A DNA stretch of 64,000 nt from JBIQKZ01 sp044464765 (GCA_044464765.1 JBIQKZ010000012.1:72104-136103); one strand, 5' to 3'; shown: positions 1 to 8,843, numbered from the stretch's first letter. Numbers and translations are program-made. Notes: a model not told the origin generated them from the sequence alone.

Positions 1-269
1 CCGAGCCCGCAATTCTGGCGCCGCAGCGGCACGCTCCCTTGCTCAAGCGGGTAGGCTTGCCGGGGTTGGTCGTAGCCGCTGCGGTGGCCACTGTGGTTTG
101 GGTCGCCTTGCCGTATTTGTCGACGCCCGCAAATGAAGCCGCCGCGCCGGTGCACATTGTGGCTGCGGCCGAGGACACCGACGTCAGCGACTATATCGAT
201 GCGCATCGCCAGTTTGCCGGAGCCAATCCTATCCGGCGTGTGTCGTTCGATGGCGGGGCCGCGCGCTAA
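1..269 (+). CDS. rseA: Anti-sigma-E factor RseA, C-terminal part (truncated by window edge)
   Basis: This is the tail of a gene whose start lies before the window; the open frame runs from base 3. It encodes one hydrophobic membrane segment (GLVVAAAVATVVWVALPYL) followed by a short periplasmic tail with the YIDAHRQFAGANPIRRVSF pattern common at the end of betaproteobacterial RseA/MucA-like proteins. Family members hold the extracytoplasmic sigma factor RpoE at the inner membrane until proteolysis frees it. Its stop overlaps the rseB start (TAATG), so the two are probably translationally coupled. Identification rests on the membrane segment and on the rseB-mucD context, because the sigma-binding N-terminal domain is not visible. 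Confidence 0.8.
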   Translation, partial: EPAILAPQRHAPLLKRVGLPGLVVAAAVATVVWVALPYLSTPANEAAAPVHIVAAAEDTDVSDYIDAHRQFAGANPIRRVSFDGGAAR

Positions 270-1273
270 TGGTCGGCGGAATTCTCAGAGCCGGTCTCTT
301 GGCGTTTAGCTGCCTGCTGATGGCGCCGGTCGCTCTTGCGCAGAGCAATACCGAGACGCAGGACGACGCGTTCGAGCTGTTGCAGAAGGCGCAGTTGGCT
401 GCCAGGCAAAGCGATTACGATGGCGTCTTTACATATCAGCAAGGCGCGACGATGCAGTCGTCCCGGGTGGTGCATTTGGTCGATGGCACAGGCGAACGTG
501 AACGTTTGGAAATCCTGGACGGCGCACCGCGTGAATTCATCCTCCAGGACGACATGGTGCATTGCCTGTTGCCTGAAAAGAAGGTCGTGGTGATTGAAGA
601 TCGCCGTATCGACCGTTTTCCCAGCCTGTTGATCGGCCAGGCAGAGGGCCTCGCCGACTTCTATTCCTTCCATATGGCCGGCACGCCGGAGCGGGTGGCA
701 GGACGGCAATGCGTGTTGGTCGACGTCATCCCCAAAGATGAGCATCGTTATGGCTATCGACTCTGCATCGACAGCCAAACCCACCTGCTGCTCAAGGCCC
801 AGACCCTGGATACAGACCGCAAGGTGGTCGACCAGATTGCATTTACCAGCGTGCGGCTTGGCAACGATGTCAGGGCGGATCAGATTGAATCCGCTTGGGA
901 CACCAAAGACTGGAAAACGGTCCGTCCGATTGTGACCCCGATCGATATCGCCAGCTTGGGGTGGCGGATCGCGCCGCTGCCTGGGTTCGACTATGTCACC
1001 CAGATTTCGCGGCCCATGCGGTCGGGAGCAACGGTCAAGCAACTGGTGCTTAGCGACGGCCTGGCCGCCATATCCGTCTTTATAGAAGCGGTGTCGGAAA
1101 CGCAGGAACGCAAGGCGTTGCCCAAGGGCGGCGCGCGTACCGGGGCTATTAATATCTACGGTGCTCGCATTGGCGATCACTGGTTTACCGCAATTGGCGA
1201 GGTGCCTTCCGGAACTTTACGTGAATTAGCGGATCACACCGAATACGTTCCACTGGCTGTTCCTTCTAACTGA
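269..1273 (+). CDS. rseB: RseB/MucB, periplasmic regulator of sigma-E
   Basis: The 334-residue product starts with a signal peptide (hydrophobic LLAFSCLLMAPVALA, predicted cleavage near ALAQS). The rest fits the two-domain MucB/RseB fold: a LolA-like N-terminal domain (DYDGVFTYQQG, VVHLVDGTGERERLEILDG) and a smaller C-terminal domain from about residue 225. RseB binds the periplasmic part of RseA and shields it from the first cleavage until mislocalised LPS or outer-membrane protein signals arrive. The ATG overlaps the rseA stop, and mucD follows directly, so rseA-rseB-mucD form one envelope-stress operon. Confidence 0.92.
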   Translation: MVGGILRAGLLAFSCLLMAPVALAQSNTETQDDAFELLQKAQLAARQSDYDGVFTYQQGATMQSSRVVHLVDGTGERERLEILDGAPREFILQDDMVHCLLPEKKVVVIEDRRIDRFPSLLIGQAEGLADFYSFHMAGTPERVAGRQCVLVDVIPKDEHRYGYRLCIDSQTHLLLKAQTLDTDRKVVDQIAFTSVRLGNDVRADQIESAWDTKDWKTVRPIVTPIDIASLGWRIAPLPGFDYVTQISRPMRSGATVKQLVLSDGLAAISVFIEAVSETQERKALPKGGARTGAINIYGARIGDHWFTAIGEVPSGTLRELADHTEYVPLAVPSN

Positions 1274-1312
1274 TTGATGGAAACAGTGGCCGAAATAAGA
1301 AAAGGAGTTCAT

Positions 1313-2809
1313 ATGATGTTTGCAGATGGCATAACACCACAGAAGGTCTCACGGCTTGCCGGTGCATTTTTGCTTGGCGCGGCGGCAGTGGTCTTTAGTG
1401 GAACCAGCGGCATGGCCCATGCGCAGTCCACTCAGGTGCCTGTGTTGTCGATTCCCGATTTTTCCGATGTGATCGCGAAGGCGGAAGGTTCGGTCGTGAA
1501 TATACGCACCACCGAGACCATATCCACGCGCACCAGCCCGTTTGGGCCGGGGGGCGGAACCGATCCCTACGAAATGTTCCGTTGGTTCTTTGGCCCCGAC
1601 TTCAAGCCGCCAGGGGCAGTCCCCGATCCACGCCAACGCCAGGCGCCGGAATCCAAGGAGCGCACCGTGCCTCGTGGCGTGGGTTCGGGTTTCATCATTT
1701 CCGATGACGGCTATATCCTGACCAATAATCATGTGGTGGCCGGAGCCAATGGCATCTTCGTCACCATGACCGATGGCAAGGAACACAAGGCCAAGATCAT
1801 CGGCACGGATCCGCGCACCGATATCGCGCTGATCAAGATCGACGCCAATGGGTTGTCGCCGCTTGCGATCGGCAGCTCCAAGAACCTGAAGAAAGGTCAG
1901 TGGGTTCTGGCGATCGGCTCGCCCTTCGGGCTCGAGTCCACAGCGACGGCGGGCATCATTAGCGCCATCAACCGGGATACCGGCGATTACTTGCCGTTCA
2001 TCCAGACTGATGTTGCGGTCAATCCCGGCAACTCGGGTGGACCTCTTATCAACCTGGCCGGGCAGGTGGTTGGCGTGAATTCGCAGATTATTTCGCAAAG
2101 TGGCGGATTCATGGGTATTTCGTTGGCCATCCCCATCGACGAAGCCATGCGAGTCGTTACGCAATTGAAAGACCATGGCAAGGTGACACGCGGCCGTATC
2201 GGGGTGCAGATCGGGCCGGTTTCCAAAGAAGTAGCCAAGGCCATTGGCCTGGATGAAGCGCGTGGCGCGATGGTCAGCAACGTCGAGCAGGGAGCTCCCG
2301 CAGCCAAAGCCGGCGTGCGTTCCGGCGACGTGATCACCAAGTTCAACGACAGCGAGATCAAGCACTGGACCGACCTGCCGCGCATCGTGGGGGCGACCAA
2401 GCCCGATAGCAAGGCAACGATGGAAGTATGGCGCAAAGGCAAGACGGAAACGCTCAAGCTGACGGTCGGCGAGCTCCAGGCGCCCGATGAAAGCCAGGCC
2501 GACACGGAATCTGCGCCCGAGGCTGTCGAACCTGCAGATGCACTGGGGCTGAAAGTTTCCGATGCGCCAGCCGAGCTCCAGGCCAAGGAAAATTTCAAGG
2601 GCGGCGTTCAGGTAACCGAGGTGGAAGATCCGGCGGCTTCAGCCGGCCTCCAACCTGGCGATATCATCCTGACTGTGAACGCGACCGATGTGGTCGACAG
2701 CAAGCAGTTCGCTTCCCTGGTCAGTAAGCTCGACACCTCTCGTGCAGCGGCCTTGCTGGTGCTGCGTGATGGCCAGACGCAATGGGTACCCGTCACACCG
2801 CGAAAATAA
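1313..2809 (+). CDS. mucD: Periplasmic serine protease MucD/DegP (HtrA family)
   Basis: An envelope quality-control protease of about 498 residues. I chose the ATG at 1313 because AAAGGAG (1301-1307) lies 5 bases upstream; an upstream TTG at 1274 has no such site. A signal peptide ends near AHAQS (about residue 38). The trypsin-like domain carries the triad His140 (LTNNHVV), Asp170 (RTDIALI) and Ser241 (NPGNSGGPL). Two PDZ domains follow, at about residues 270-365 and 400-498 (GVQVTEVEDPAASAGLQPGD). In the Pseudomonas/Bordetella arrangement MucD removes misfolded envelope proteins and feeds back on the sigma-E pathway. An Ala/Glu-rich linker separates the PDZ domains. A terminator lies 38 bases downstream. 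Confidence 0.94.
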   Translation: MMFADGITPQKVSRLAGAFLLGAAAVVFSGTSGMAHAQSTQVPVLSIPDFSDVIAKAEGSVVNIRTTETISTRTSPFGPGGGTDPYEMFRWFFGPDFKPPGAVPDPRQRQAPESKERTVPRGVGSGFIISDDGYILTNNHVVAGANGIFVTMTDGKEHKAKIIGTDPRTDIALIKIDANGLSPLAIGSSKNLKKGQWVLAIGSPFGLESTATAGIISAINRDTGDYLPFIQTDVAVNPGNSGGPLINLAGQVVGVNSQIISQSGGFMGISLAIPIDEAMRVVTQLKDHGKVTRGRIGVQIGPVSKEVAKAIGLDEARGAMVSNVEQGAPAAKAGVRSGDVITKFNDSEIKHWTDLPRIVGATKPDSKATMEVWRKGKTETLKLTVGELQAPDESQADTESAPEAVEPADALGLKVSDAPAELQAKENFKGGVQVTEVEDPAASAGLQPGDIILTVNATDVVDSKQFASLVSKLDTSRAAALLVLRDGQTQWVPVTPRK

Positions 2810-2846
2810 TTCGCAGAAACGGCTAAAATGCTGTATTGACGGCAAG

Positions 2847-2873
2847 AGGAGCGCTCTATGCGCTCCTTTTTTT
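2847..2873 (+). terminator. Rho-independent terminator after mucD
   Basis: An 8-bp perfect stem AGGAGCGC / GCGCTCCT with a TCTAT loop is followed by a run of seven T residues. It lies between mucD and lepA and separates the envelope-stress operon from the lepA group. Confidence 0.88.
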
Positions 2874-2919
2874 GCTTAGCTCTTAACCTTTGCTCTAACG
2901 AGCTTTTTTGTGCTGGACT

Positions 2920-4713
2920 ATGGATCACATCCGCAACTTTTCAATTATTGCCCATATCGATCATGGTAAATCCACCCTGGCCGATCGGTTGATTCATCGT
3001 TGTGGAGGGCTGGCAGACCGGGAAATGTCCACGCAAGTGCTTGATTCGATGGACATCGAGCGCGAGCGAGGCATTACGATCAAGGCCCAGACGGCATCGC
3101 TCAGCTATAAAGCTAAGGATGGCAAAGTCTATGCCTTGAATCTTATCGACACCCCCGGCCACGTGGATTTTTCCTACGAAGTCAGCCGATCGCTGTCGGC
3201 TTGTGAAGGGGCGCTGCTGGTTGTGGATGCCAGCCAGGGGGTCGAGGCCCAGACCGTCGCCAATTGCTATACCGCCATCGAATTGGGTGTCGAAGTCCTT
3301 CCCATCCTCAATAAAATGGATTTGGCGTCGGCCGAACCCGAGGCCGCCCGGCAGGAAATCGAAGACGTCATTGGCATTGATGCCTCCGATGCAGTGCTCG
3401 CCAGCGCCAAAACAGGCCTGGGAATTGACGAGATCCTGGAGGACATCGTCGCCAAGGTGCCGCCACCAGTGGGCGACGCAAGCCAGCCACTCCAGGCATT
3501 GATCATCGACTCATGGTTTGACAACTACGTGGGTGTCGTCATGCTGGTGCGAATTATCAATGGGGTGCTGCGTCCCAAAGATAAAATCCTGCTGATGGCT
3601 AGCGGCGCGAATCACCTGTGCGAGCAAATAGGGGTATTTACCCCAAAATCGCAGCCGCGTTCTGAACTCTCGGCGGGCGAGGTGGGTTTCGTCATTGCCG
3701 GGATCAAGCAACTGGAAGATGCCAAGGTCGGCGATACGATCACTCTTGCCGGCAAGCCCGCGCAAAAGGCTCTGCCCGGTTTCAAAGAGGTCAAGCCTCA
3801 GGTATTTGCCGGTTTATATCCGGTCGAGAGCAGCGAATATGATCAACTGCGCGATTCGCTTGAGAAGCTCAAGCTGAATGACTCGTCGCTGATGTTCGAG
3901 CCGGAAGTTTCCCAGGCCCTGGGTTTCGGCTTTCGCTGCGGCTTCCTGGGCTTGCTGCATATGGAAATTGTGCAGGAGCGCCTGGAGCGCGAGTTCGACA
4001 TGGACATCATCACGACCGCGCCGTCGGTGGTGTACGAGGTCGAGCAGCGCGACGGCAGCGTGGCCATGATTGAAAGCCCATCGCGCATGCCCGAAGTTGG
4101 CTCCATCACCGAGATTCGCGAGCCCATTGTCACGGTCACGCTGTTTATGCCCCAGGAATATGTCGGCCCCGTCATGACGCTATGCATGGCCAAGCGCGGC
4201 GTGCAATTGAACATGACCTATCACGGACGGCAAGTGCATCTAACCTACGAGATACCGCTGGCCGAAATCGTGCTCGACTTTTTTGACAAGCTTAAATCGG
4301 TCTCCCGTGGTTATGCATCCATGGACTACGAGTTCAAGGAGTACCAGCCCTCCGACGTTGTGCGCGTCGATTTGCTGATCAACGGTGATCGCGTCGATGC
4401 CCTGTCCATGATGGTGCATCGTAGCAATGCACGGTATCGAGGCCGGGAAGTGGTCTCCAAAATGCGTGGCCTGATCCCCAGGCAGATGTTCGACATTGCC
4501 ATCCAGGCAGCGATCGGCGCCGAAATCATTGCCCGTGAAAGTGTCAAGGCATTGCGCAAGAACGTTTTGGCCAAATGCTACGGCGGCGATATATCCCGCA
4601 AGAAAAAACTGCTTGAAAAGCAGAAGGCCGGAAAAAAACGGATGAAGCAGGTCGGTAACGTTGAAATCCCGCAGGAAGCTTTCCTCGCCATCTTGCAAGT
4701 CGAGGACAAGTAA
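2920..4713 (+). CDS. lepA: Elongation factor 4 (LepA), ribosome-associated GTPase
   Basis: A 597-residue translational GTPase of full family length. The start is the ATG at 2920, because the protein then begins MDHIRNFSIIAHIDHGKST as in other LepA proteins; an upstream TTG in frame (2908) is disregarded. G1 AHIDHGKST lies at residues 11-19, followed by the switch DTPGHVDF and the NKMDL motif. The elongation-factor-like domains and the basic LepA-specific C-terminus (GGDISRKKKLLEKQKAGKK) follow. It acts on ribosomes with trouble in translocation or initiation. lepB follows after 25 bases, the conserved lepA-lepB arrangement. Confidence 0.97.
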   Translation: MDHIRNFSIIAHIDHGKSTLADRLIHRCGGLADREMSTQVLDSMDIERERGITIKAQTASLSYKAKDGKVYALNLIDTPGHVDFSYEVSRSLSACEGALLVVDASQGVEAQTVANCYTAIELGVEVLPILNKMDLASAEPEAARQEIEDVIGIDASDAVLASAKTGLGIDEILEDIVAKVPPPVGDASQPLQALIIDSWFDNYVGVVMLVRIINGVLRPKDKILLMASGANHLCEQIGVFTPKSQPRSELSAGEVGFVIAGIKQLEDAKVGDTITLAGKPAQKALPGFKEVKPQVFAGLYPVESSEYDQLRDSLEKLKLNDSSLMFEPEVSQALGFGFRCGFLGLLHMEIVQERLEREFDMDIITTAPSVVYEVEQRDGSVAMIESPSRMPEVGSITEIREPIVTVTLFMPQEYVGPVMTLCMAKRGVQLNMTYHGRQVHLTYEIPLAEIVLDFFDKLKSVSRGYASMDYEFKEYQPSDVVRVDLLINGDRVDALSMMVHRSNARYRGREVVSKMRGLIPRQMFDIAIQAAIGAEIIARESVKALRKNVLAKCYGGDISRKKKLLEKQKAGKKRMKQVGNVEIPQEAFLAILQVEDK

Positions 4714-4738
4714 TGAAAAGTAAGAAGGTATATAGCGT

Positions 4739-5626
4739 ATGAGCTGGGATTTTGCACTGATCTTGTTCGTGCTTCTGGTCATCACCGGCATTGTCTGGTG
4801 CCTTGACTTTTTTTGGCTGAGGGCACGTCGCCGGCGCCGGGCCGAGGCCGAAATGGCCGTTTTCGATGCCAATCCGGCTGGGGTGGGGACGGTCGAGGCC
4901 GCTCGCTTGCGCCAACAGGCCTACGACCAGGCCCACCGCGTGCCTTGGTGGATCGAGTACTGCGTCAGCTTTTTTCCCGTCATTCTATTCGTGTTTGTAT
5001 TGCGTTCCTTCGTGGTCGAACCGTTTCGGATTCCCTCGGGCTCCATGCTTCCCACTTTGCAAAACGGCGATCTTATCCTGGTCAATAAATTCGAATATGG
5101 CGTAAGGCTGCCTATCGTCAACCAAAAAGTGGTCGATCTGGGCGAGCCCGAGCGGGGAGACGTGGTTGTGTTCCGCTATCCGGTGGATACCTCGGTGGAC
5201 TACATCAAACGTGTGGTCGGTTTGCCAGGCGACGAAATCCTGTATCGCGACAAGGTGTTGTCGATTAACGGAAAGGAAGTGGCCAATGTGCGGGACGGCG
5301 ATTATTTCGAGCCTGACCGCTCGAATTACGTGGGGCGCTATACTGAAGAACTGGGGGACCAGACCCATAGCATTCTTCTGAATAAAAGGGCCTCGCAAGA
5401 CTTCATGCCCATCGTGGATTTTCCCTATCGGGATCAATGCCGCTATCTCGCCAACGGGGTAGCCTGTAAAGTGCCCGAAGGGCATTACTTCATGATGGGC
5501 GACAATCGCGACAATAGTCTGGATAGCCGCTATTGGGGGTTTGTGCCGGAACAGAACATTGTTGGACGGGCCTTTTTCATCTGGATGAACTTCAGCGAAC
5601 CCAGTCGCATAGGCGGGTTTAACTAA
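4739..5626 (+). CDS. lepB: Signal peptidase I
   Basis: An inner-membrane serine protease of 295 residues that removes signal peptides from exported proteins. Two membrane segments are visible (about residues 5-27 and 73-95), with a basic cytoplasmic loop between them. The catalytic pair is Ser102 in PSGSMLPTL and Lys157 in DYIKRVVGLPGD; the family signature GDNRDNSLDSRYWGFV lies near the end. AGAAGG (4723-4728) is an acceptable ribosome site. The stop overlaps the rnc start (TAATG). Confidence 0.96.
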   Translation: MSWDFALILFVLLVITGIVWCLDFFWLRARRRRRAEAEMAVFDANPAGVGTVEAARLRQQAYDQAHRVPWWIEYCVSFFPVILFVFVLRSFVVEPFRIPSGSMLPTLQNGDLILVNKFEYGVRLPIVNQKVVDLGEPERGDVVVFRYPVDTSVDYIKRVVGLPGDEILYRDKVLSINGKEVANVRDGDYFEPDRSNYVGRYTEELGDQTHSILLNKRASQDFMPIVDFPYRDQCRYLANGVACKVPEGHYFMMGDNRDNSLDSRYWGFVPEQNIVGRAFFIWMNFSEPSRIGGFN

Positions 5627-6390
5627 TGAGCAACCTGACGCCACTTGAAACAGCGATCGATTACCAGTTCCAGGACAAACAGCTTCTGGAACAGGCGGTC
5701 ACGCATCGCAGCCATAGCGCCCGTCACAACGAGCGGCTGGAGTTTCTTGGCGACTCAGTGCTTAATTTTGTCGTGGCGGCCTTGTTGTATAAGCGCTTTG
5801 CCAAGATCGACGAGGGCGATTTATCCCGCTTGCGGGCCAACCTGGTCAAGCAGTCGTCGTTGGCGGACATTGCACAGCGCCTGTCCCTGTCGCAGTATCT
5901 AAGGTTGGGCGAAGGTGAACTGAAAAGCGGCGGCTTTCGGCGTCCGTCGATTCTGGCGGATGCCCTCGAGGCCGTTTTCGGGGCGGTTTTCCTGGACGCA
6001 GGATTCGATGCCGCACAGAAAGTGGTCGCCCGTTTGTATGCGCCAATTCTGCAAACGGTCGACCCTAAAACCCTGGGCAAGGATCCAAAAACGCTTTTGC
6101 AAGAGCTGCTGCAGGGCCGTAAGCTGGATCTCCCAGTATATACGGTGCTGGCCACCCATGGTGCGGCGCACAATCAACTGTTCGATGTCGAGTGCGCCAT
6201 TCCAAAACTGGATATCAAGGTCACCGCAGCGGGGGCCAGTCGCCGCGCGGCCGAGCAGTTGGCCGCTACGCAGGCGATCGCCGCCATCCAGGCCTTGCCT
6301 GCAACCAAGGGTTCGGGTGCGGCTCGGCCGCGCGCGCGCAAGTCCACCCAACTGTCACTGCCGGTGGCGGTCACTCAAGAGAACAAATGA
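5626..6390 (+). CDS. rnc: Ribonuclease III
   Basis: A double-strand-specific endoribonuclease of 254 residues that processes rRNA precursors and structured mRNAs. The signature NERLEFLGDSVLNFV is near residue 35, the second acidic cluster is ADALEAVFGAVFLDAG, and a double-stranded RNA-binding domain spans about residues 155-225 (PKTLLQELLQ to AAEQLAATQAI). The basic low-complexity tail (ARPRARKSTQ) is somewhat longer than in E. coli. It is coupled to lepB in front and to era behind by overlapping stop/start codons. Confidence 0.96.
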   Translation: MSNLTPLETAIDYQFQDKQLLEQAVTHRSHSARHNERLEFLGDSVLNFVVAALLYKRFAKIDEGDLSRLRANLVKQSSLADIAQRLSLSQYLRLGEGELKSGGFRRPSILADALEAVFGAVFLDAGFDAAQKVVARLYAPILQTVDPKTLGKDPKTLLQELLQGRKLDLPVYTVLATHGAAHNQLFDVECAIPKLDIKVTAAGASRRAAEQLAATQAIAAIQALPATKGSGAARPRARKSTQLSLPVAVTQENK

Positions 6391-7274
6391 GCAAGCCTTT
6401 CCGCTGCGGTTTTGTTGCGATCGTAGGGCGTCCCAATGTCGGGAAGTCCACCCTGGCCAATGCACTGATCGGCAGCAAAATTTCAATTGTGTCGCGCAAG
6501 GCGCAAACAACACGTCATCGTATTCATGGCGTCCTGACACGCGACGACGAACAGTTTGTATTTGTGGACACCCCGGGCTTTCAAACCCGTCATGGCGGGG
6601 CCATGAACCGGATGATGAACCGTGTGGTAACCCAGGCGCTGGCCGAGGTCGATGTGGTGATGCATGTCGTGGAAGCGGGCAAATGGTCTGCCGGAGACCA
6701 GCAACTGGTGCCGTTGCTGCCTAAAGGCGATCACACCATCCTGGTCATTACCAAGGTGGATGCCGTTAAAGATAAGAATGCCTTGTTTGCCTTCGTCAGC
6801 AAGCTCATGGAACAGTTCCCTTACGCTGCGGTCGTGCCTGTCAGCGCCGTGCGCAACGTGCAACTGGATACCCTGCTGAATGAGGTCGCACTGCGTCTGC
6901 CGGAAGGCGAGCCGATGTTTGAAGAAGACACGCTGACAGACCGCCCCTTGCGCTTCATCGCTGCCGAGCTGATCCGCGAAAAGATATTCCGCCTGGTGGG
7001 CGATGAACTGCCATACAGTTGCACGGTTGTCATCGAACAATGGGAAGAGAATGTTGAAGGCGCACGCATTGCCGCTTGCGTGGTGGTGGAGCGCGAGTCG
7101 CACCGGCCCATTTTGCTGGGTGCGGGCGGAGGACACATGAAACGCATCGCGACCGAGGCCCGTCAGGATATTGCCAAGCTGCTGGACAAGCCGGTTTTCC
7201 TGGATGTTTACATCAAGGTGCGCAAGGGCTGGTCGGACCGCGAAAGCGCGTTGCGCGATCTGGGGTATGAATAG
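6387..7274 (+). CDS. era: GTPase Era, 30S assembly factor
   Basis: A 295-residue GTP-binding protein that binds the 3' end of 16S rRNA during small-subunit maturation. G1 is GRPNVGKST (residues 14-22), G3 is DTPG and G4 is TKVD. The C-terminal KH domain includes GAGGGHMKRIATEARQDI. The ATG at 6387 overlaps the rnc stop (AATGA), the normal rnc-era coupling. The open frame continues upstream inside rnc, but that part is a shadow. Confidence 0.97.
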   Translation: MSKPFRCGFVAIVGRPNVGKSTLANALIGSKISIVSRKAQTTRHRIHGVLTRDDEQFVFVDTPGFQTRHGGAMNRMMNRVVTQALAEVDVVMHVVEAGKWSAGDQQLVPLLPKGDHTILVITKVDAVKDKNALFAFVSKLMEQFPYAAVVPVSAVRNVQLDTLLNEVALRLPEGEPMFEEDTLTDRPLRFIAAELIREKIFRLVGDELPYSCTVVIEQWEENVEGARIAACVVVERESHRPILLGAGGGHMKRIATEARQDIAKLLDKPVFLDVYIKVRKGWSDRESALRDLGYE

Positions 7275-7857
7275 CCGACGCAGCCAACGTGTCAACGACG
7301 CGCCAGGCTATCTTTTGCACGCGGCGTCCTGGAAGGAGACGTCGCTGATCATTCAGGTATTTACTCGGGATCACGGCATTGGAACGCTAGTGGCCAAGGG
7401 GGCGAAGCGGCCTTATTCCGTGCTTCGCCCTGTGCTCTCAGCATTCCAGCCGCTGGCGCTGTCATGGAGCGGCACAGGCGAAGTCAAGACGCTGGTGCGT
7501 GCCGAGAGCCTGGGCATACGTCCTTTGAAGGGAAGGGCCTTGATGTCGGCCTGGTATCTGAATGAACTGCTGTTGCGCCTGCTGCCTCGCGAGGACGCTC
7601 ACGAGACGTTGTACGACGCCTACGATAATGCGTTGCTTCAGTTGGCGGGCGGCTCGCGTGCGGCAGGCGCCCTTAGGCGTTTCGAGTGGGTGTTGTTGGC
7701 CGAAACGGGGTATGGTCTGGACGAAGCCATGCCCGATTTCGACGATATTGCGATTGAACCTGAATTGCGTCAGTCTTTGCGAACACGCTTGGACGAGCTG
7801 CTGGCAGGCCAGCCGTTGAAGACGCGCAAGGTCTTGATGGAGCTGCAGCGATTTTGA
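7267..7857 (+). CDS. recO: DNA repair protein RecO, unusually short
   Basis: The N-terminal OB-fold is clear (YLLHAASWKETSLIIQVFTRDHG, VAKGAKRPYSVLRPVL, GEVKTLVRAES), as are the helical part (YLNELLLRLLPRED) and the closing helix (QPLKTRKVLMELQRF). RecO loads RecA with RecR at gaps. The product has 196 residues, while the family usually has about 240-250: the stretch between GYGLD and the last helix, normally about 60-70 residues, is only about 21-25 here. The frame is uninterrupted, so this looks like an in-frame internal deletion. The ATG overlaps the end of era, the expected rnc-era-recO order. Whether it is functional cannot be told from sequence. Confidence 0.85.
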   Translation: MNSRRSQRVNDAPGYLLHAASWKETSLIIQVFTRDHGIGTLVAKGAKRPYSVLRPVLSAFQPLALSWSGTGEVKTLVRAESLGIRPLKGRALMSAWYLNELLLRLLPREDAHETLYDAYDNALLQLAGGSRAAGALRRFEWVLLAETGYGLDEAMPDFDDIAIEPELRQSLRTRLDELLAGQPLKTRKVLMELQRF

Positions 7858-7880
7858 GCGGCACATTGCACGGGCGGCGT

Positions 7881-8564
7881 ATGATCGGCTGCAGCTCGGA
7901 TTCGGGCTCTGGCTTGGGCTCGAGCGGTGGTGAGTGCGAAGCGAGGGGCGGGGTTGCGGCACGCGCGCCTGGCTGCGGCGATGATGCATCCGCCCAGGCT
8001 GCTCCGCCTCTTTTTACCGTTCTGGATACCTGTGTTCTTATTTCCAATGTATTGCGCCGCATCCTGCTCGGCATGGCGGCCCAGGGCCGGCTGCAGCCCG
8101 TGTGGAGCACCGTGATTGGCGATGAGTGGCGGCGGAATGCATCGCGGATCTGGAAGGTTCCTCTGGATGATTTGCAGGGCCAGTGGGCCCAGATGCAGCA
8201 GGCGTTTCCATTGGCCGACCAGGGGGATGTAGAGTCTTTCAAGGCTGGCTTGCGTTTTAGCGATGCCAAGGATTGGCATGTGATAGCGGCGGGTCGTTCC
8301 GCATTGGCTGCTTCCCAGGGCGCTTCGGTGGCGGTGGTGACCCGTAACACGCGGGATTTCAACCGGGCGGAATTGCGTAAGCTGGGTTTGCATCTGATGG
8401 ATCCTGACCGTTTGCTAGTGGAATATTGGGCGACCGATCGTGAACTTCTGCTGGAGCTGGTTTATGACATTTGCGAGGACGCTGCGCAAAAGGACGAGGC
8501 GGTGACGGCGATGCTGAAACGGGAGAGGCTGTTTCGATTCAATAAGCTGCTGGAGGCTGCCTAA
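7881..8564 (+). CDS. PIN-domain protein (putative ribonuclease)
   Basis: Residues from about 45 onward resemble a PIN-fold nuclease: an N-terminal acidic residue in TVLDTCVL, a central FSDAKDWHVIAAG and a late TRNTRDFN supply the usual acidic metal ligands. PIN proteins cut single-stranded RNA and are often VapC-like toxins. No small antitoxin gene adjoins it. The N-terminal 40 residues are Gly/Ser/Ala-rich with no recognisable motif, so the true start may be later. I chose the ATG at 7881; a TTG at 7854 overlapping the recO stop is also in frame. In Bordetella-like gene orders this position is usually held by pdxJ and acpS (from memory). Confidence 0.65.
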   Translation: MIGCSSDSGSGLGSSGGECEARGGVAARAPGCGDDASAQAAPPLFTVLDTCVLISNVLRRILLGMAAQGRLQPVWSTVIGDEWRRNASRIWKVPLDDLQGQWAQMQQAFPLADQGDVESFKAGLRFSDAKDWHVIAAGRSALAASQGASVAVVTRNTRDFNRAELRKLGLHLMDPDRLLVEYWATDRELLLELVYDICEDAAQKDEAVTAMLKRERLFRFNKLLEAA

Positions 8565-8567
8565 AGC

Positions 8568-8769
8568 GTTGCGCGGGGCGGGGTCTGGGGTGGCTGGCAC
8601 GGCGTGCTTGATCCGCGTCTGCGCCGTTTCGCCGGGCGTCGGGAGAACTCGCCCTTGCCGCCGTTGGCGGCTGCGGAACTCGGGCAGCTCCCGCCGACTG
8701 CCCCCGGCGAAACGCCACAGCCACGGCGCACGCCTTACGCCAGCCACCCCAGACCCCGCCCCGCGCAAC
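8568..8769. repeat. 202-bp imperfect palindrome with perfect 31-bp inverted ends
   Basis: Bases 8568-8598 are the exact reverse complement of 8739-8769 (31 of 31). The intervening sequence is itself partly self-complementary: GTTTCGCCGGG near 8626 pairs with CCCGGCGAAAC near 8703, and GGGAG arms surround a GCCGCCGTTGGCGGC centre near 8660. It would form one long hairpin in RNA or cruciform in DNA. It starts a few bases after the PIN gene stop. No T-run follows, so it is not a standard terminator. It has the same architecture, but not the same sequence, as the palindrome at 10804-10966. Confidence 0.9.
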
Positions 8770-8843
8770 GAGGAACTTTGTAGAAACCGTACCGCCGCAG
8801 GCGTGGCCAGAAGCCCTGTGCTGCGCCACGGGGAGCGTTGGCT

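Noticed and set aside
266..1180. Long minus-strand open frame opposite rseB
   Set aside because: It is the antisense shadow of rseB; its product has no recognisable domain and rseB is certain.
7854..7880. TTG start for the PIN gene overlapping the recO stop
   Set aside because: It is possible but has no ribosome site; the ATG at 7881 was preferred with low confidence.
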